A stretch of DNA of 18,446 nucleotides from Lentisphaerota bacterium. GTDB lineage: Bacteria > Verrucomicrobiota > Lentisphaeria > Oligosphaerales > Oligosphaeraceae. Positions 1-7,530 of the stretch are shown here, one piece after another (within the stretch, counting starts at the first letter, position 1; every line of letters begins with the position of its first letter). The notes beneath the pieces are model-generated. The model searched no databases. It was not told the DNA's origin and saw only the letters and a list, made by a program, of their open reading frames with translations. The position numbers and the translations under genes are program-made. The DNA is taken from positions 1 through 18,446 of the forward strand of contig JAAZIZ010000301.1 in the NCBI GenBank assembly GCA_012800565.1, written 5' to 3'.

Positions 1-439
1 CCAGTATGCTGCCAGCCACAACCACCAGAAATGAGGACAGGAAAGCGCTGCGGGCGGGGAACATCCCGCCATAACCCGTCAATCCCAGGCATCCCAGCCA
101 CAACAGGTTGTGTTCGCGCATGGTACCGCCCAGGAACAACCCCGGCAGCAGGATGGCGGTCAGCTCGATGAAGCAGGTGTCCATCGGGATTTCTCCCAGG
201 CGTCCTTGCACCCAGTACACCCCCAGGGCGGCCAGACCGATTTGCAGAATCTGCCTGAACCAGGATGGGAACCAGTTCAAGGGCAACCGGGAGAGCAAAA
301 AGAAAAACACTCCTGCGCCCATGCAGGCAAAAGTGAAATTGGGTTCAAAGCGCATCCAGAATGCGCAGACCACTGCCGCAATAAAAATGATCAGATATTT
401 GCTTTGCAGTGACCAGGATATTTCAGGCGAATGACGCAT
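1..439 (-). CDS. Partial multi-span membrane protein (N-terminal part)
   Basis: The minus-strand frame is open from an ATG at 439 to the left edge without a stop, giving about 146 residues; the C-terminal part lies outside the window. The protein begins MRHSPEISWSLQSKYLII and has about four or five hydrophobic stretches (near residues 14-27, 33-45, 58-72, 85-97 and 124-145) separated by short basic or Trp-rich loops, so it is an inner-membrane protein. The start is uncertain: no clear Shine-Dalgarno sequence precedes the ATG and the frame stays open somewhat upstream, but a terminator-like hairpin at 469-500 argues against a much earlier start. The layout resembles the membrane N-terminus of transglutaminase-like (TgpA-type) proteins, but I do not recognise the family and assign no function. 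Confidence 0.7.
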   Translation of the reverse strand, partial: MRHSPEISWSLQSKYLIIFIAAVVCAFWMRFEPNFTFACMGAGVFFFLLSRLPLNWFPSWFRQILQIGLAALGVYWVQGRLGEIPMDTCFIELTAILLPGLFLGGTMREHNLLWLGCLGLTGYGGMFPARSAFLSSFLVVVAGSIL

Positions 440-468
440 ATTGTCAGGATTAAGACTGGAGAAGACGC

Positions 469-500
469 GGTGCTGCCCTGCCCTGAAGCAGGACAGCACC
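469..500 (-). terminator. Hairpin downstream of the DUF4432 gene
   Basis: A 13-bp stem (GGTGCTG-T-CCTGC read on the minus strand against GCAGG-G-CAGCACC, one G-U wobble) closes a 6-nt loop. It lies about 87 nt past the stop of the DUF4432 gene and before the next minus-strand gene. The following bases are T-rich but not a clean T-run, so it may be a weak intrinsic terminator. Confidence 0.5.
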
Positions 501-586
501 TTGGAGCCGGTTTGTCAGTGCCCACGGATAGTGTGGCGCGGCTGGCCGCCAGCGGCAACTGCGTTGCGGCACAGGCAGTCCTGCGC

Positions 587-1780
587 TTATGCCCCCGGGC
601 TCCATTTGGCAATGGGACGGGGATGAACAATGGTTTTCCGCTGGCCCAACAGTGCCGCCACCTCTGCCTTCACGGCGGCCACCTGGGCGGCATTTTCCTG
701 TACCTCAAGGGCCAGGTCAATAACATACGGTTGCTGCGGCAGCAGATTGATCACCCTGCCCTGCTCGCGTTCAAAAGTCTTCAGGTTCGGATAATTAGTG
801 GCCGGTTCCATCCCGGTTACATACCCCTCGCATAGCGCGGCAGTATGCTTCCACTGGCAAAAACAGGGCAGCTGATTTTTATTCCAGCGCAGAGTCACGC
901 CCTTGTCCTCGGCCTGGTTGCAAAGCATCGAAAGGGTCGAACCATCGGGAGCGGCGGCAAAATCATGGTAATTGCCCTGCTCGGCATAGCCGGCCTCGGG
1001 GGCCTGATAGATATCCCAGGTATTGATATCCTCGGCAGCGCGAGGATCGCGGGGCGCGACTTCCAAGGTAGGCGAGACCAAACGGGCGCCGGCATCCAGG
1101 AAAGGAGGCCCGAAATTGCAATGGTAGAGCATCTCGAATTCCGCAGGCAGGGCACCGAAATTAAGCACTTCGTCCCGGATGCGGATCACATTTGAGCCGA
1201 CCAGGGTCGACATTCTGGTAGTCAGGCGATACTGAGGGCAGAAACAAGCCGCTTCTTCAACTACACCGATCACCACCAGCTCGATCGGATCACCGGGAAT
1301 AACCTGCAACTCAACATATTTGGCCGGCAGATTGGCAATATGGCCGTGCAGAGTCAGCAAAGTCTCAGAATACGAGCCGCTGTTATCCTTGACCCGGTCC
1401 AGGCCGGCTGCGCCATTTGAATGCAGACCGCAGCGCACAATGCACTCATTAAAACCTTTCAGCCAGCCCAGCCCATTTTGTTCCAGCAAGTTGATCTGAG
1501 ATGGATGCACCGGATTTTTGGCCGGCGAGTCCCAGCCCAGGGTATTCCCGCCGCAAGAACCGCGGAATATACCCATCCCCCGGGAAGTAAGGATGGTAAA
1601 TGACAGGTGGCCGTTGTTGATTTCGACCTGATCAATACCATCGGAAAGACCGCCCTGCAGGCGTCGTTTGACTATGGACCAGTTACCAGGCAGATTCTGA
1701 TTTTCTGCCGTCAGTACCAGCGTCTCGGCGTAAAAACCGTTATCATTGTCTATGGCAACCCTGCTGATTTTATCGCTCAT
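587..1780 (-). CDS. Aldose 1-epimerase-like protein, DUF4432 family
   Basis: This 397-residue cytoplasmic protein matches the DUF4432 branch of the galactose-mutarotase fold. Recognisable blocks are the SRGMGIFRGSCGG segment (about residues 65-77), GWDSPAKNPVHP (82-93), and GLGWLKGFNECIVRCGLHSNGA (about 103-124), which correspond to the conserved RGM, GWDSP and FNE-RCGL motifs of the family. Members bind sugars and are presumed to interconvert anomers or epimers of an unknown sugar; the substrate cannot be read from sequence. The length is normal. The ATG has an AAAGGAA ribosome-binding site 6-7 nt upstream and a -10/-35 pair close to it. It lies 95 bp downstream of rdgB on the same strand and probably has its own promoter. 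Confidence 0.88.
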   Translation of the reverse strand: MSDKISRVAIDNDNGFYAETLVLTAENQNLPGNWSIVKRRLQGGLSDGIDQVEINNGHLSFTILTSRGMGIFRGSCGGNTLGWDSPAKNPVHPSQINLLEQNGLGWLKGFNECIVRCGLHSNGAAGLDRVKDNSGSYSETLLTLHGHIANLPAKYVELQVIPGDPIELVVIGVVEEAACFCPQYRLTTRMSTLVGSNVIRIRDEVLNFGALPAEFEMLYHCNFGPPFLDAGARLVSPTLEVAPRDPRAAEDINTWDIYQAPEAGYAEQGNYHDFAAAPDGSTLSMLCNQAEDKGVTLRWNKNQLPCFCQWKHTAALCEGYVTGMEPATNYPNLKTFEREQGRVINLLPQQPYVIDLALEVQENAAQVAAVKAEVAALLGQRKTIVHPRPIAKWSPGA

Positions 1781-1802
1781 GACTAATTCCTTTCACTGTC
1801 AT

Positions 1803-1830
1803 AATATAATCCACCCTGCCCACCCGACAA
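1803..1830 (-). promoter_or_regulatory. Candidate sigma70-type promoter of the DUF4432 gene
   Basis: On the minus strand TTGTCG (1830-1825) is followed after 16 bp by TATATT (1808-1803). The predicted transcript would begin about 15 nt before the ATG, leaving just enough leader for the AAAGGAA ribosome-binding site. Assigned by motif inspection only. Confidence 0.4.
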
Positions 1831-1875
1831 AATGATACTATACCATCCCAATGGGGCAAATACCAACAGTAAACA

Positions 1876-2472
1876 TCAATCCGGCAGAGCTGAAAACAAC
1901 CCTTGAGCCAGAGCCGCCTGCAGGGCCCGGGCCCGATGGCTCAGAGTATTCTTGACTGCTTCGGGCAAGGCCGCGAAGCTCTGCTGGTACCCTTCCGGAA
2001 TGAAAACCGGGTCATAGCCGAAACCACCGCAGCCGGATGGTTCCTCGGCAATATGCCCCTGCACCTCACCCTCGGCCCGCCCCAGAATTCCCTGCGGGCC
2101 GGCCAAGGCAATCACACAGACGAAACGCGCCCGGCGGTCCGTTCTGCCAGCCATGTTCTGTAATAGTTTGGCCAAGTTCTGCGCGTCATTGCCGTCCTCC
2201 CCGGCATAACGCGCAGAATGCACTCCCGGCGCACCGTCCAAAGCCTGTACCTCCAGGCCGGAGTCGTCTGCAAGCACGATTCGCCCCCAGGCACGGGCCC
2301 CGGCCAGAGCTTTCAAAGCGGCATTCTCGGCAAAAGTCTGGCCGTCCTCAAGGACCGTCGGCATCCTGCCGACAGCCCCTGCAGGCAATACCCGGATTTG
2401 ATACGGTGCCAGGATGGATTGGATTTCCTGTACTTTGTGGACATTGCCGGTGGCAATAATTATCTCGCGCAT
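1876..2472 (-). CDS. rdgB: XTP/dITP diphosphatase (RdgB/HAM1 family)
   Basis: The product hydrolyses non-canonical purine nucleoside triphosphates (dITP, XTP, ITP) to monophosphates and pyrophosphate, keeping them out of DNA and RNA; it acts as a cytosolic dimer. All family landmarks are present in the 198-residue sequence: the N-terminal TGNxxK (residues 8-13) for triphosphate binding, the ADDSGLEV block (68-75) with the metal/catalytic Asp69-Asp70, SARYAGEDG (86-94), GFGYDPVF (150-157) for base recognition and SHRARAL (178-184). Length is typical of the family. The start is the only sensible Met directly before the first beta strand; its upstream TAGAG/GAAAA is a weak ribosome-binding site. 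It is divergent from the rubrerythrin gene and lies upstream of the DUF4432 gene. Confidence 0.97.
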   Translation of the reverse strand: MREIIIATGNVHKVQEIQSILAPYQIRVLPAGAVGRMPTVLEDGQTFAENAALKALAGARAWGRIVLADDSGLEVQALDGAPGVHSARYAGEDGNDAQNLAKLLQNMAGRTDRRARFVCVIALAGPQGILGRAEGEVQGHIAEEPSGCGGFGYDPVFIPEGYQQSFAALPEAVKNTLSHRARALQAALAQGLFSALPD

Positions 2473-2523
2473 TTTTCTCTAAATTAGACGGTTTTTAGAA
2501 AACTGGACTTGAAAAATTGCTAA

Positions 2524-2537
2524 TAATGTACACATTA
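2524..2537. promoter_or_regulatory. Inverted repeat in the rdgB-rubrerythrin divergent region
   Basis: TAATGT and ACATTA form perfect 6-bp half-sites with a 2-bp AC spacer, in an A/T-rich stretch 65-78 bp upstream of the rubrerythrin start. Rubrerythrin genes are often under peroxide-responsive or redox regulators, so an operator is plausible, but the site does not match a PerR or Fur box well enough to name the regulator. Confidence 0.3.
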
Positions 2538-2601
2538 ATTATGAGGTTGCCAAACCGACTGTTGACAATCAGCACCAATCAATCAATCTTAGGAGGACTG
2601 A

Positions 2602-3138
2602 ATGCCGGATTTGAAGAACAGCAAGACTGAAGCCAATTTGCGATATGCATTTGCAGGCGAATCTCAGGCCCGCAATAAGTACAATTACTTTGCCAGCGTA
2701 GCCCGCAAGGAAGGGTACGAGCAGATTGCCGCCATATTTGAGGAAACTGCAAACAACGAGAAAGAGCACGCCAAGCTGTGGTTCAAGGCTCTGAATGGCA
2801 TCGGCGACACTGCCGCCAATTTGCTATCCGCTGCAGAAGGCGAGCACGAAGAATGGACTCAGATGTACAAGAACTTTGCCGATGAAGCCGATGCCGAGGG
2901 CTTTACTGAACTGGCTCGCAACTTCCGGCGGGTAGCCGCAATTGAGAAATTGCACGAAGAACGCTACCGCACCCTTCTGGCCAACGTCCAGAACAAGACC
3001 GTGTTTGCCAAAAGCGAGAGCAAGGCTTGGATTTGCCGTAACTGCGGGCATCTGCATCTCGGCCAGACTGTGCCGGACCTCTGCCCCGCCTGTCAGCACC
3101 CCAAAGCATATTTTGAACTCCGGGCCCAAAATTACTGA
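2602..3138 (+). CDS. rbr: Rubrerythrin (diiron peroxidase with C-terminal rubredoxin domain)
   Basis: Rubrerythrins reduce hydrogen peroxide in the cytoplasm of anaerobes and microaerophiles with electrons from rubredoxin or NADH-linked reductases. The 178-residue protein has the ferritin-like four-helix domain (about residues 1-138) with Glu20, Glu53 and His56 (NNEKEH), the acidic DEADAEG segment near 94-100, and the second Glu-x-x-His motif (EKLH, 115-118). The C-terminal rubredoxin-like domain (142-176) carries two CxxC knuckles, Cys145/Cys148 and Cys161/Cys164. This is the usual domain order and length. A strong AGGAGG ribosome-binding site (2591-2596) sits 5 nt before the ATG. A hairpin follows the stop, so the gene is probably monocistronic. 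Confidence 0.96.
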   Translation: MPDLKNSKTEANLRYAFAGESQARNKYNYFASVARKEGYEQIAAIFEETANNEKEHAKLWFKALNGIGDTAANLLSAAEGEHEEWTQMYKNFADEADAEGFTELARNFRRVAAIEKLHEERYRTLLANVQNKTVFAKSESKAWICRNCGHLHLGQTVPDLCPACQHPKAYFELRAQNY

Positions 3139-3176
3139 CGGGGATGGGATTCCTGTCAGTTGGTGGATTCTCAGGC

Positions 3177-3208
3177 AGACCCCATCCGATTTCAGCCGGA
3201 TGGGGTCT
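3177..3208 (+). terminator. Hairpin downstream of the rubrerythrin gene
   Basis: AGACCCCATCCG and CGGATGGGGTCT make a perfect 12-bp stem around an 8-nt loop, 38 nt after the rubrerythrin stop and 55 nt before glnS. It is followed by TATTGCGTTAATT, which is not a proper T-run, so termination may be partial. Confidence 0.65.
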
Positions 3209-3263
3209 ATTGCGTTAATTATCCCAGCATGTAGAGCCAATCATTTTCCAAGGTCAGCCAGAA

Positions 3264-4976
3264 ATGTCAGAGCAGCAAGCAGTCAGCACCGGAAATGAAT
3301 CCGGAGCCAGTGATTTCATTCGCGAGATAATCAATGAGGACATCCGCCAGGGCAAGTACCTCCCGCATCAAATCCGCACCCGTTTCCCGCCCGAGCCTAA
3401 CGGCTACCTGCATATCGGCCATGTCAAGGCTATCTGCATCGACTTCGATATCGCGGCGGAATATGGTGGGCGCTGCAATCTGCGCATGGACGATACCAAC
3501 CCCGGCAAAGAGGATATTGAATACGTAAATGCTATTGAGGAAGATATCAAGTGGCTGGGGTACCAATGGGATGGGCCAACCAAGTTCGCCTCTGATTATT
3601 TCCCGCAAATGTATGAATATGCGCTCACCATGATCAAGCTCGGCCTTGCCTATGTCGATGACCAGAGCGCAGAGGAAATTCGCCAGAACCGCGGCACTCT
3701 GACTGTACCCGGCCAGGAAAGCCCCTACCGGCAGCGCAGTGTGGCTGAGAACCTTGATTTGTTCACGCGGATGAAAGACGGCGAGTTCCCTGACGGCAGC
3801 AAGGTCCTGCGGGCCAAGATCGACATGTCTTCTCCCAACATCAATATGCGCGACCCGGTGATGTACCGGATTTTGCATCAGCCTCACCACCGTACCGGCT
3901 CAGAGTGGTGCATCTACCCGATGTATGATTGGGCCCACGGCCTGGAAGACGCCATCGAAGGCATCACCCATTCCCTCTGCACCCTGGAATTCGAAAACCA
4001 CCGTCCGCTCTACGATTGGTTCCTGGAGCCCCTGCCGGTACATCGCCCGCAGCAGATTGAATTCTCTCGTCTGTCGCTGAACTACACCATCACCAGCAAG
4101 CGCAAACTGCTGCGACTGGTGCAGGAACGCCACGTCTCCGGCTGGGATGATCCGCGTATGCCCACCATCTGCGGCATGCGCCGGCGCGGTTACACTCCGG
4201 AGTCGTTGCGGACTTTTGTCAAACAGGTCGGCATCACCAAGTTCACCGGCATCACCGATGCCTCGGTGCTGGAGAACTGCCTGCGCGAAGACCTCAACCA
4301 GCGGGCCGCCAGATATATGGCCGTCCTGCGCCCCTTGAAAGTCTGCATAACCAACTACCCGGAAGGACAGATTGACTGGCTTGACGCAGTCAACAACCCA
4401 GAACGCCCTGAGGATGGCACCCGGAAAATACCTTTCGGACGAAATATTTACATCGACCAGGATGATTTCCGGGAAGTACCTCCACCGAAGTATTTCCGTC
4501 TGGCTCCCGGCGCGGAAGTGCGTCTGCGTTGGGGCTACTTCATCACCTGTCAGGAAGTCATCAAGGATGCGGACGGGCAGGTCTGTGAACTGCGCTGCAC
4601 TTACGATCCCGAGACCCGCGGCGGCACGGCACCCGACGGCCGCAAAGTGAGAGGAACCATCCACTGGGTTGAGGCCAGCCACGCGGTGACTGCCAGCGTG
4701 CGTCTCTATGACCGGCTGTTCAGCAAGGAGAACCCGGATGACTGCGAGGAAGGGCAGGATTTCTGTGACAACTTGAATCCTGATTCCCTGACCGTCCTGA
4801 CCGACTGCAAACTTGAGTCCTCGCTGGCTGAATTGCCGCCGGAGACCCGGGTGCAGTTCGAACGGGTAGGATATTTCTGCAGTGACCGCTATGAACATCA
4901 GCCCGGCCAGCCGGTCTTCAACCGCACCGTCAGCCTGAAAGACACCTGGGCTAAAATTGAAAAGAAACACGCCTGA
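3264..4976 (+). CDS. glnS: Glutaminyl-tRNA synthetase
   Basis: The enzyme charges tRNA(Gln) with glutamine using ATP; it is a class I synthetase of the Glx subgroup. The Rossmann signature RFPPEPNGYLHIGHVKAI holds HIGH at residues 50-53, followed by NLRMDDTNP, characteristic of GlnRS/GluRS. The KMSKS-loop equivalent is TITSKRKL (275-282), in the GlnRS style (usually VMSKRKL). The C-terminal anticodon-binding beta-barrels follow, including GTIHWVEASHAV, a GlnRS-type block, and NRTVSLKDTW near the end. At 570 residues it is slightly longer than the E. coli enzyme; the extra part is a short N-terminal lead before IREIINEDI. AAGG lies about 10 nt before the ATG. A fabG-like gene begins 39 bp downstream, so the two may be co-transcribed. 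Confidence 0.97.
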   Translation: MSEQQAVSTGNESGASDFIREIINEDIRQGKYLPHQIRTRFPPEPNGYLHIGHVKAICIDFDIAAEYGGRCNLRMDDTNPGKEDIEYVNAIEEDIKWLGYQWDGPTKFASDYFPQMYEYALTMIKLGLAYVDDQSAEEIRQNRGTLTVPGQESPYRQRSVAENLDLFTRMKDGEFPDGSKVLRAKIDMSSPNINMRDPVMYRILHQPHHRTGSEWCIYPMYDWAHGLEDAIEGITHSLCTLEFENHRPLYDWFLEPLPVHRPQQIEFSRLSLNYTITSKRKLLRLVQERHVSGWDDPRMPTICGMRRRGYTPESLRTFVKQVGITKFTGITDASVLENCLREDLNQRAARYMAVLRPLKVCITNYPEGQIDWLDAVNNPERPEDGTRKIPFGRNIYIDQDDFREVPPPKYFRLAPGAEVRLRWGYFITCQEVIKDADGQVCELRCTYDPETRGGTAPDGRKVRGTIHWVEASHAVTASVRLYDRLFSKENPDDCEEGQDFCDNLNPDSLTVLTDCKLESSLAELPPETRVQFERVGYFCSDRYEHQPGQPVFNRTVSLKDTWAKIEKKHA

Positions 4977-5015
4977 GCCCGTCCCACGCAGCTCAGTGGC
5001 AAAGAGGCAGGAAGA

Positions 5016-5762
5016 ATGATCAAGTATGATTTCAGCGGGCAGGTAGCCCTGGTAACCGGTGGCACCCGCGGCATTGGCGCGGCCGTCTCCTCGGCTCTGC
5101 TCCAAGCCGGGGCCAACGTCATTGCAACCTATGCCGGCAACAGAGCGGCAGCAGAAGAATTCGCGGCCGCCCAAGGTGATTTGCGCAACCGCCTGGAACT
5201 GCACTGTTTTGATGTCAGCGACTACGCTGCGGTCGAGACATTCTTCCGCCAGTTTGACCTCAAGCATGACCGGCTGGATATTCTGGTCAACAGCGCCGGC
5301 ATTCGCCAGGATGCCGTGGTGGCCATGCTGCCCGAAGAACAGTGGCAGCGTGTCCTGGCAGTGAATCTCAATGGTGCGTTCAATATGGCCAAAATGAGTG
5401 TCCTGCGGATGATGCGCAACCGCTATGGCCGGATTATCCTGCTGAGCTCGCCAATCGGCCGGCTGGGATTTGCCGGTCAGGCCAACTACGCCGCTTCCAA
5501 AGCCGGCCTGGAAGCATTGTGCAAATCTCTGTGCAAAGAAGTCGCCAAACGCAAGATCACTGTCAATTGCGTCTCTCCAGGCTTTATCGACACTGACTTC
5601 ATCAGCAATCTGCCGCCGGAACAAAGCAAGGAATATCAGCAGATGGTGCCGCTGCGGCGCTTCGGCACCCCCGCGGAAGTCGCCAATGCGGTTCTCTTCC
5701 TGGCTACTCAGGAAGCCGAGTACATCAGCGGCAGCGTCCTGGAAATATCCGGCGGGCTATAA
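5016..5762 (+). CDS. fabG: 3-oxoacyl-ACP reductase-type short-chain dehydrogenase (FabG-like)
   Basis: This 248-residue cytosolic SDR most resembles FabG, which reduces 3-oxoacyl-ACP with NADPH in the fatty acid elongation cycle. The cofactor loop TGGTRGIG is at residues 14-21, the NSAG motif at 92-95, the structural Asn at about 118, the catalytic Ser in LLSSPIG (144-145), and the YxxxK pair Tyr158/Lys162 in NYAASKAG. The segment VSPGFIDTDF (187-195) and the C-terminal ISGSVLEISGGL are FabG-like. A purine-rich GGCAGGAAGA ribosome-binding site precedes the ATG. No other fab genes or acpP are nearby, so it could be a paralogue acting in polyketide or lipid modification rather than the main FabG. 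It follows glnS by 39 bp and ends before a GC-rich hairpin. Confidence 0.85.
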   Translation: MIKYDFSGQVALVTGGTRGIGAAVSSALLQAGANVIATYAGNRAAAEEFAAAQGDLRNRLELHCFDVSDYAAVETFFRQFDLKHDRLDILVNSAGIRQDAVVAMLPEEQWQRVLAVNLNGAFNMAKMSVLRMMRNRYGRIILLSSPIGRLGFAGQANYAASKAGLEALCKSLCKEVAKRKITVNCVSPGFIDTDFISNLPPEQSKEYQQMVPLRRFGTPAEVANAVLFLATQEAEYISGSVLEISGGL

Positions 5763-5840
5763 CCTCGCCGCTAAACCAGAAATATATCCCCAGCCGATCT
5801 GCAGTAGCAGGCCGGGCGGCTTGCTCTTACTGAGGCTGTT

Positions 5841-5860
5841 CCGGCAGGTCTCCCTGCCGG
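5841..5860 (+). terminator. GC-rich hairpin downstream of the fabG-like gene
   Basis: CCGGCAGG and CCTGCCGG form a perfect 8-bp stem with a TCTC tetraloop, 78 nt after the stop. It lacks a following T-run on the plus strand; the nearby hairpin at 5882-5921 could also stop transcripts from this side. Confidence 0.45.
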
Positions 5861-5875
5861 CCGGCGGAGAGAGCG

Positions 5876-5921
5876 AAAAAAGAAACCCCTCCGGCTGCAG
5901 CAATACAACAGGAGGGGTTTC
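5876..5921 (-). terminator. Intrinsic terminator of PLP-CTERM gene copy A
   Basis: On the minus strand the 11-bp stem GAAACCCCTCC / GGAGGGGTTTC (arms 5921-5911 and 5892-5882, 18-nt loop) runs straight into CTTTTTTCGC, a proper U-tract. It lies 28 nt past the stop of the gene ending at 5950. The loop and one arm are also present in the second copy of the duplication. Confidence 0.85.
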
Positions 5922-5949
5922 GGATAAACTAAATTATGGATGCGGAGAG

Positions 5950-6627
5950 TCAGCTTTTCTTCCGTTTCCGGCGGCAGAGGCCCATGGCACCAGCTGCCAG
6001 AGCCAGCGAAGCCAAGGTTCCGGGCAGAGGCTGGCCGCTGACTGCCGGCGCCTCAGCTTCATAACCAGTGATACCGAAAAAAATGACGTTCGGTTTTTTG
6101 GTACGGTAGTCGAACTCAGCCAGTACTGTATCGAATTCACCTTTTTTCTTCTCCAGGCCATAGCTGCCGTAATACGAGTACTGGGTATAGATCGAGGTAT
6201 TGATGCTGCCTTTGAGATTGGTAATCCACAACCCGAATGATTCGCCGGCCGAGAAAGTCCCTACCTCATAACCAGTCTGATATACCCTTTCATGATATTG
6301 GCTATGCTGATACTCGTTGGTGATTATGGTGTTGCCGGTACCGGGAACCAGGTCACCAGTGGCCATGTCAATATAGCCATACTCCAAGGTCGACATCTTG
6401 GCCACCCTGGCCAGCACCTCATTGTTGCCAGACATGCTCATTAGATTGTTAATCTTGTCAACAATATAGAACGTGCCACTGCCGCTGGTGACGTGGATAT
6501 GAAAATAGTTGCCGCCGGTACCCTCATTGTGGGCGTTGGTATAAGGTTCGATCACAATTTCATACTGAAAAGCGGCAAATGCAGACAAACAGAAAAAAGA
6601 GGCTAAAAGCAACAATTTATTTTTCAC
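5950..6627 (-). CDS. Secreted protein with PEP-CTERM-like (PLP) sorting tail, copy A
   Basis: The 225-residue product starts with a signal peptide (MKNKLLLLASFFCLSAFAA, cleavage probably near residue 18-19) and ends with a tripartite sorting tail: PLPGTLA, a hydrophobic helix, then CRRKRKKS. In PEP-CTERM proteins the order is PEP, helix, basic tail; exosortase cleaves and exports them. Here the Glu is replaced by Leu, so sorting by an exosortase is inferred. The central part (about 20-195) is rich in Tyr, Gly and Thr, lacks cysteine and looks beta-rich, as in surface or matrix proteins; its function is unknown. The start is GTG: the minus strand reads AAGGGGATTGTT before GTGAAAAAT. The paralogue at 6797-7477 shares most residues. 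No exosortase gene lies in this window. Confidence 0.85.
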   Translation of the reverse strand: MKNKLLLLASFFCLSAFAAFQYEIVIEPYTNAHNEGTGGNYFHIHVTSGSGTFYIVDKINNLMSMSGNNEVLARVAKMSTLEYGYIDMATGDLVPGTGNTIITNEYQHSQYHERVYQTGYEVGTFSAGESFGLWITNLKGSINTSIYTQYSYYGSYGLEKKKGEFDTVLAEFDYRTKKPNVIFFGITGYEAEAPAVSGQPLPGTLASLALAAGAMGLCRRKRKKS

Positions 6628-6677
6628 AACAATCCCCTTTTACGATGGCAGAACCAAGCTAGAGGTACAGGTTAACA

Positions 6678-6717
6678 TTGATCCATTTAGAACTAAATCA
6701 ATTTATCCTGAATGCAA
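6678..6717 (-). promoter_or_regulatory. Upstream region of copy A: degraded promoter plus TTGAT...ATCAA inverted repeat
   Basis: TTGCAT (6717-6712, minus strand) is followed 16 bp later by TAGTTC, a poor -10, where copy B has TATATT. An inverted repeat TTGAT/ATCAA spans 6678-6701 over the -10 position. The layout is homologous to that of copy B but the -10 match has been lost. Confidence 0.4.
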
Positions 6718-6720
6718 ATC

Positions 6721-6764
6721 AAAAAACAAGAAACCCCTCCGGCTGCAGCAATACAACAGGAGGG
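6721..6764 (-). terminator. Weakened terminator of PLP-CTERM gene copy B
   Basis: Homologous to the terminator at 5876-5921, but the left arm has changed (GAATGCCCTCC), leaving only the 6-bp CCCTCC/GGAGGG stem around the same 18-nt loop, and the U-tract is interrupted (TTTCTTGTTTTTT). Termination is probably leaky, allowing read-through into copy A. Confidence 0.6.
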
Positions 6765-6796
6765 CATTCAGATAAAATTATGGGACGCAGAGAGTC

Positions 6797-7477
6797 TCAG
6801 TTTTTCTTCCGTTTCCGGCGGCAGAGGCCCATGGCACCAGCCGCCAGAGCCAGCGAAGCCAAGGTTCCGGGCAGGGGCTGCCCACTGACTGCCGGTGCTT
6901 CGGCTTCATAAGCAGCGATGCCGAAAAAAATGGCGGTCGGTGAGGTCGTGTATTCCAACTGAGCCAGTATCGTACCAAATGCATCGGTTGAATCCTCGTT
7001 GTAGCTGCCGCGATAGGAGTACGGGCCGTAAGTCGAGGTATTGATGGTACCGCTGAGATTAGCAACCCACAACCCGAATGTTTCGCCGGCCGAGAAAGTC
7101 CCGACCTCATAACCAGTCTGATAAACTAAATCTTGCCATTTACCGTGCTTATAATGATTGGTGATTATGGTGTTGCCGGTACCGGGAAACAAGGTATCAG
7201 TGGCCAGGTCAACATAGCCATACTCCAAGGTCGTCACGGTCGACTCCTTGGCCACCTTGGCCAGCACCTCGTTGTTGCCAGGCATGCTCATTAGATTGTT
7301 AATCTTGTCAACAATATAGAACGTGCCGCTGCCGCTGGTGACGTGGATATGAAAATAGTTGCCTTGGGTACCCTCACCGTGAGCGTTGGTATAAGGTTCG
7401 GTCACAATCTCATACTGAAAAGCGGCAAATACAGACAGACAGAAAAAAGAGGCCAAGAACAATAATTTGTTTTTCAC
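6797..7477 (-). CDS. Secreted protein with PEP-CTERM-like (PLP) sorting tail, copy B
   Basis: This 226-residue paralogue has the same plan as copy A: signal peptide MKNKLLFLASFFCLSVFAA, a Tyr/Gly/Thr-rich extracellular part, and the tail PLPGTLA, hydrophobic helix, CRRKRKKN. Long blocks are identical between copies (for example NYFHIHVTSGSGTFYIVDK and VYQTGYEVGTFSAGE); divergence is concentrated around residues 85-125 and 145-185, plus a short insertion (STVTTLEYG against STLEYG). The GTG start follows an AAGGGGA ribosome-binding site at good spacing. It is transcribed toward copy A and seems to have the better promoter. Known PEP-CTERM proteins are surface or exopolysaccharide-associated; the role here is unknown. 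Confidence 0.85.
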   Translation of the reverse strand: MKNKLLFLASFFCLSVFAAFQYEIVTEPYTNAHGEGTQGNYFHIHVTSGSGTFYIVDKINNLMSMPGNNEVLAKVAKESTVTTLEYGYVDLATDTLFPGTGNTIITNHYKHGKWQDLVYQTGYEVGTFSAGETFGLWVANLSGTINTSTYGPYSYRGSYNEDSTDAFGTILAQLEYTTSPTAIFFGIAAYEAEAPAVSGQPLPGTLASLALAAGAMGLCRRKRKKN

Positions 7478-7530
7478 AAGAGTCCCCTTTTAATGTGGTA
7501 AAAAACCAAAATAGAGACACATAATCAACA

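Noticed and set aside
3900..5624. 574-codon open frame on the minus strand opposite glnS and fabG
   Set aside because: It is antisense to two genes with clear family motifs, has no recognisable domain and arises from the codon bias of the GC-rich plus-strand genes.
5470..6240. 256-codon plus-strand open frame across the end of fabG and PLP-CTERM copy A
   Set aside because: It runs through a terminator and opposite a protein with signal peptide and sorting tail; its composition is not protein-like.
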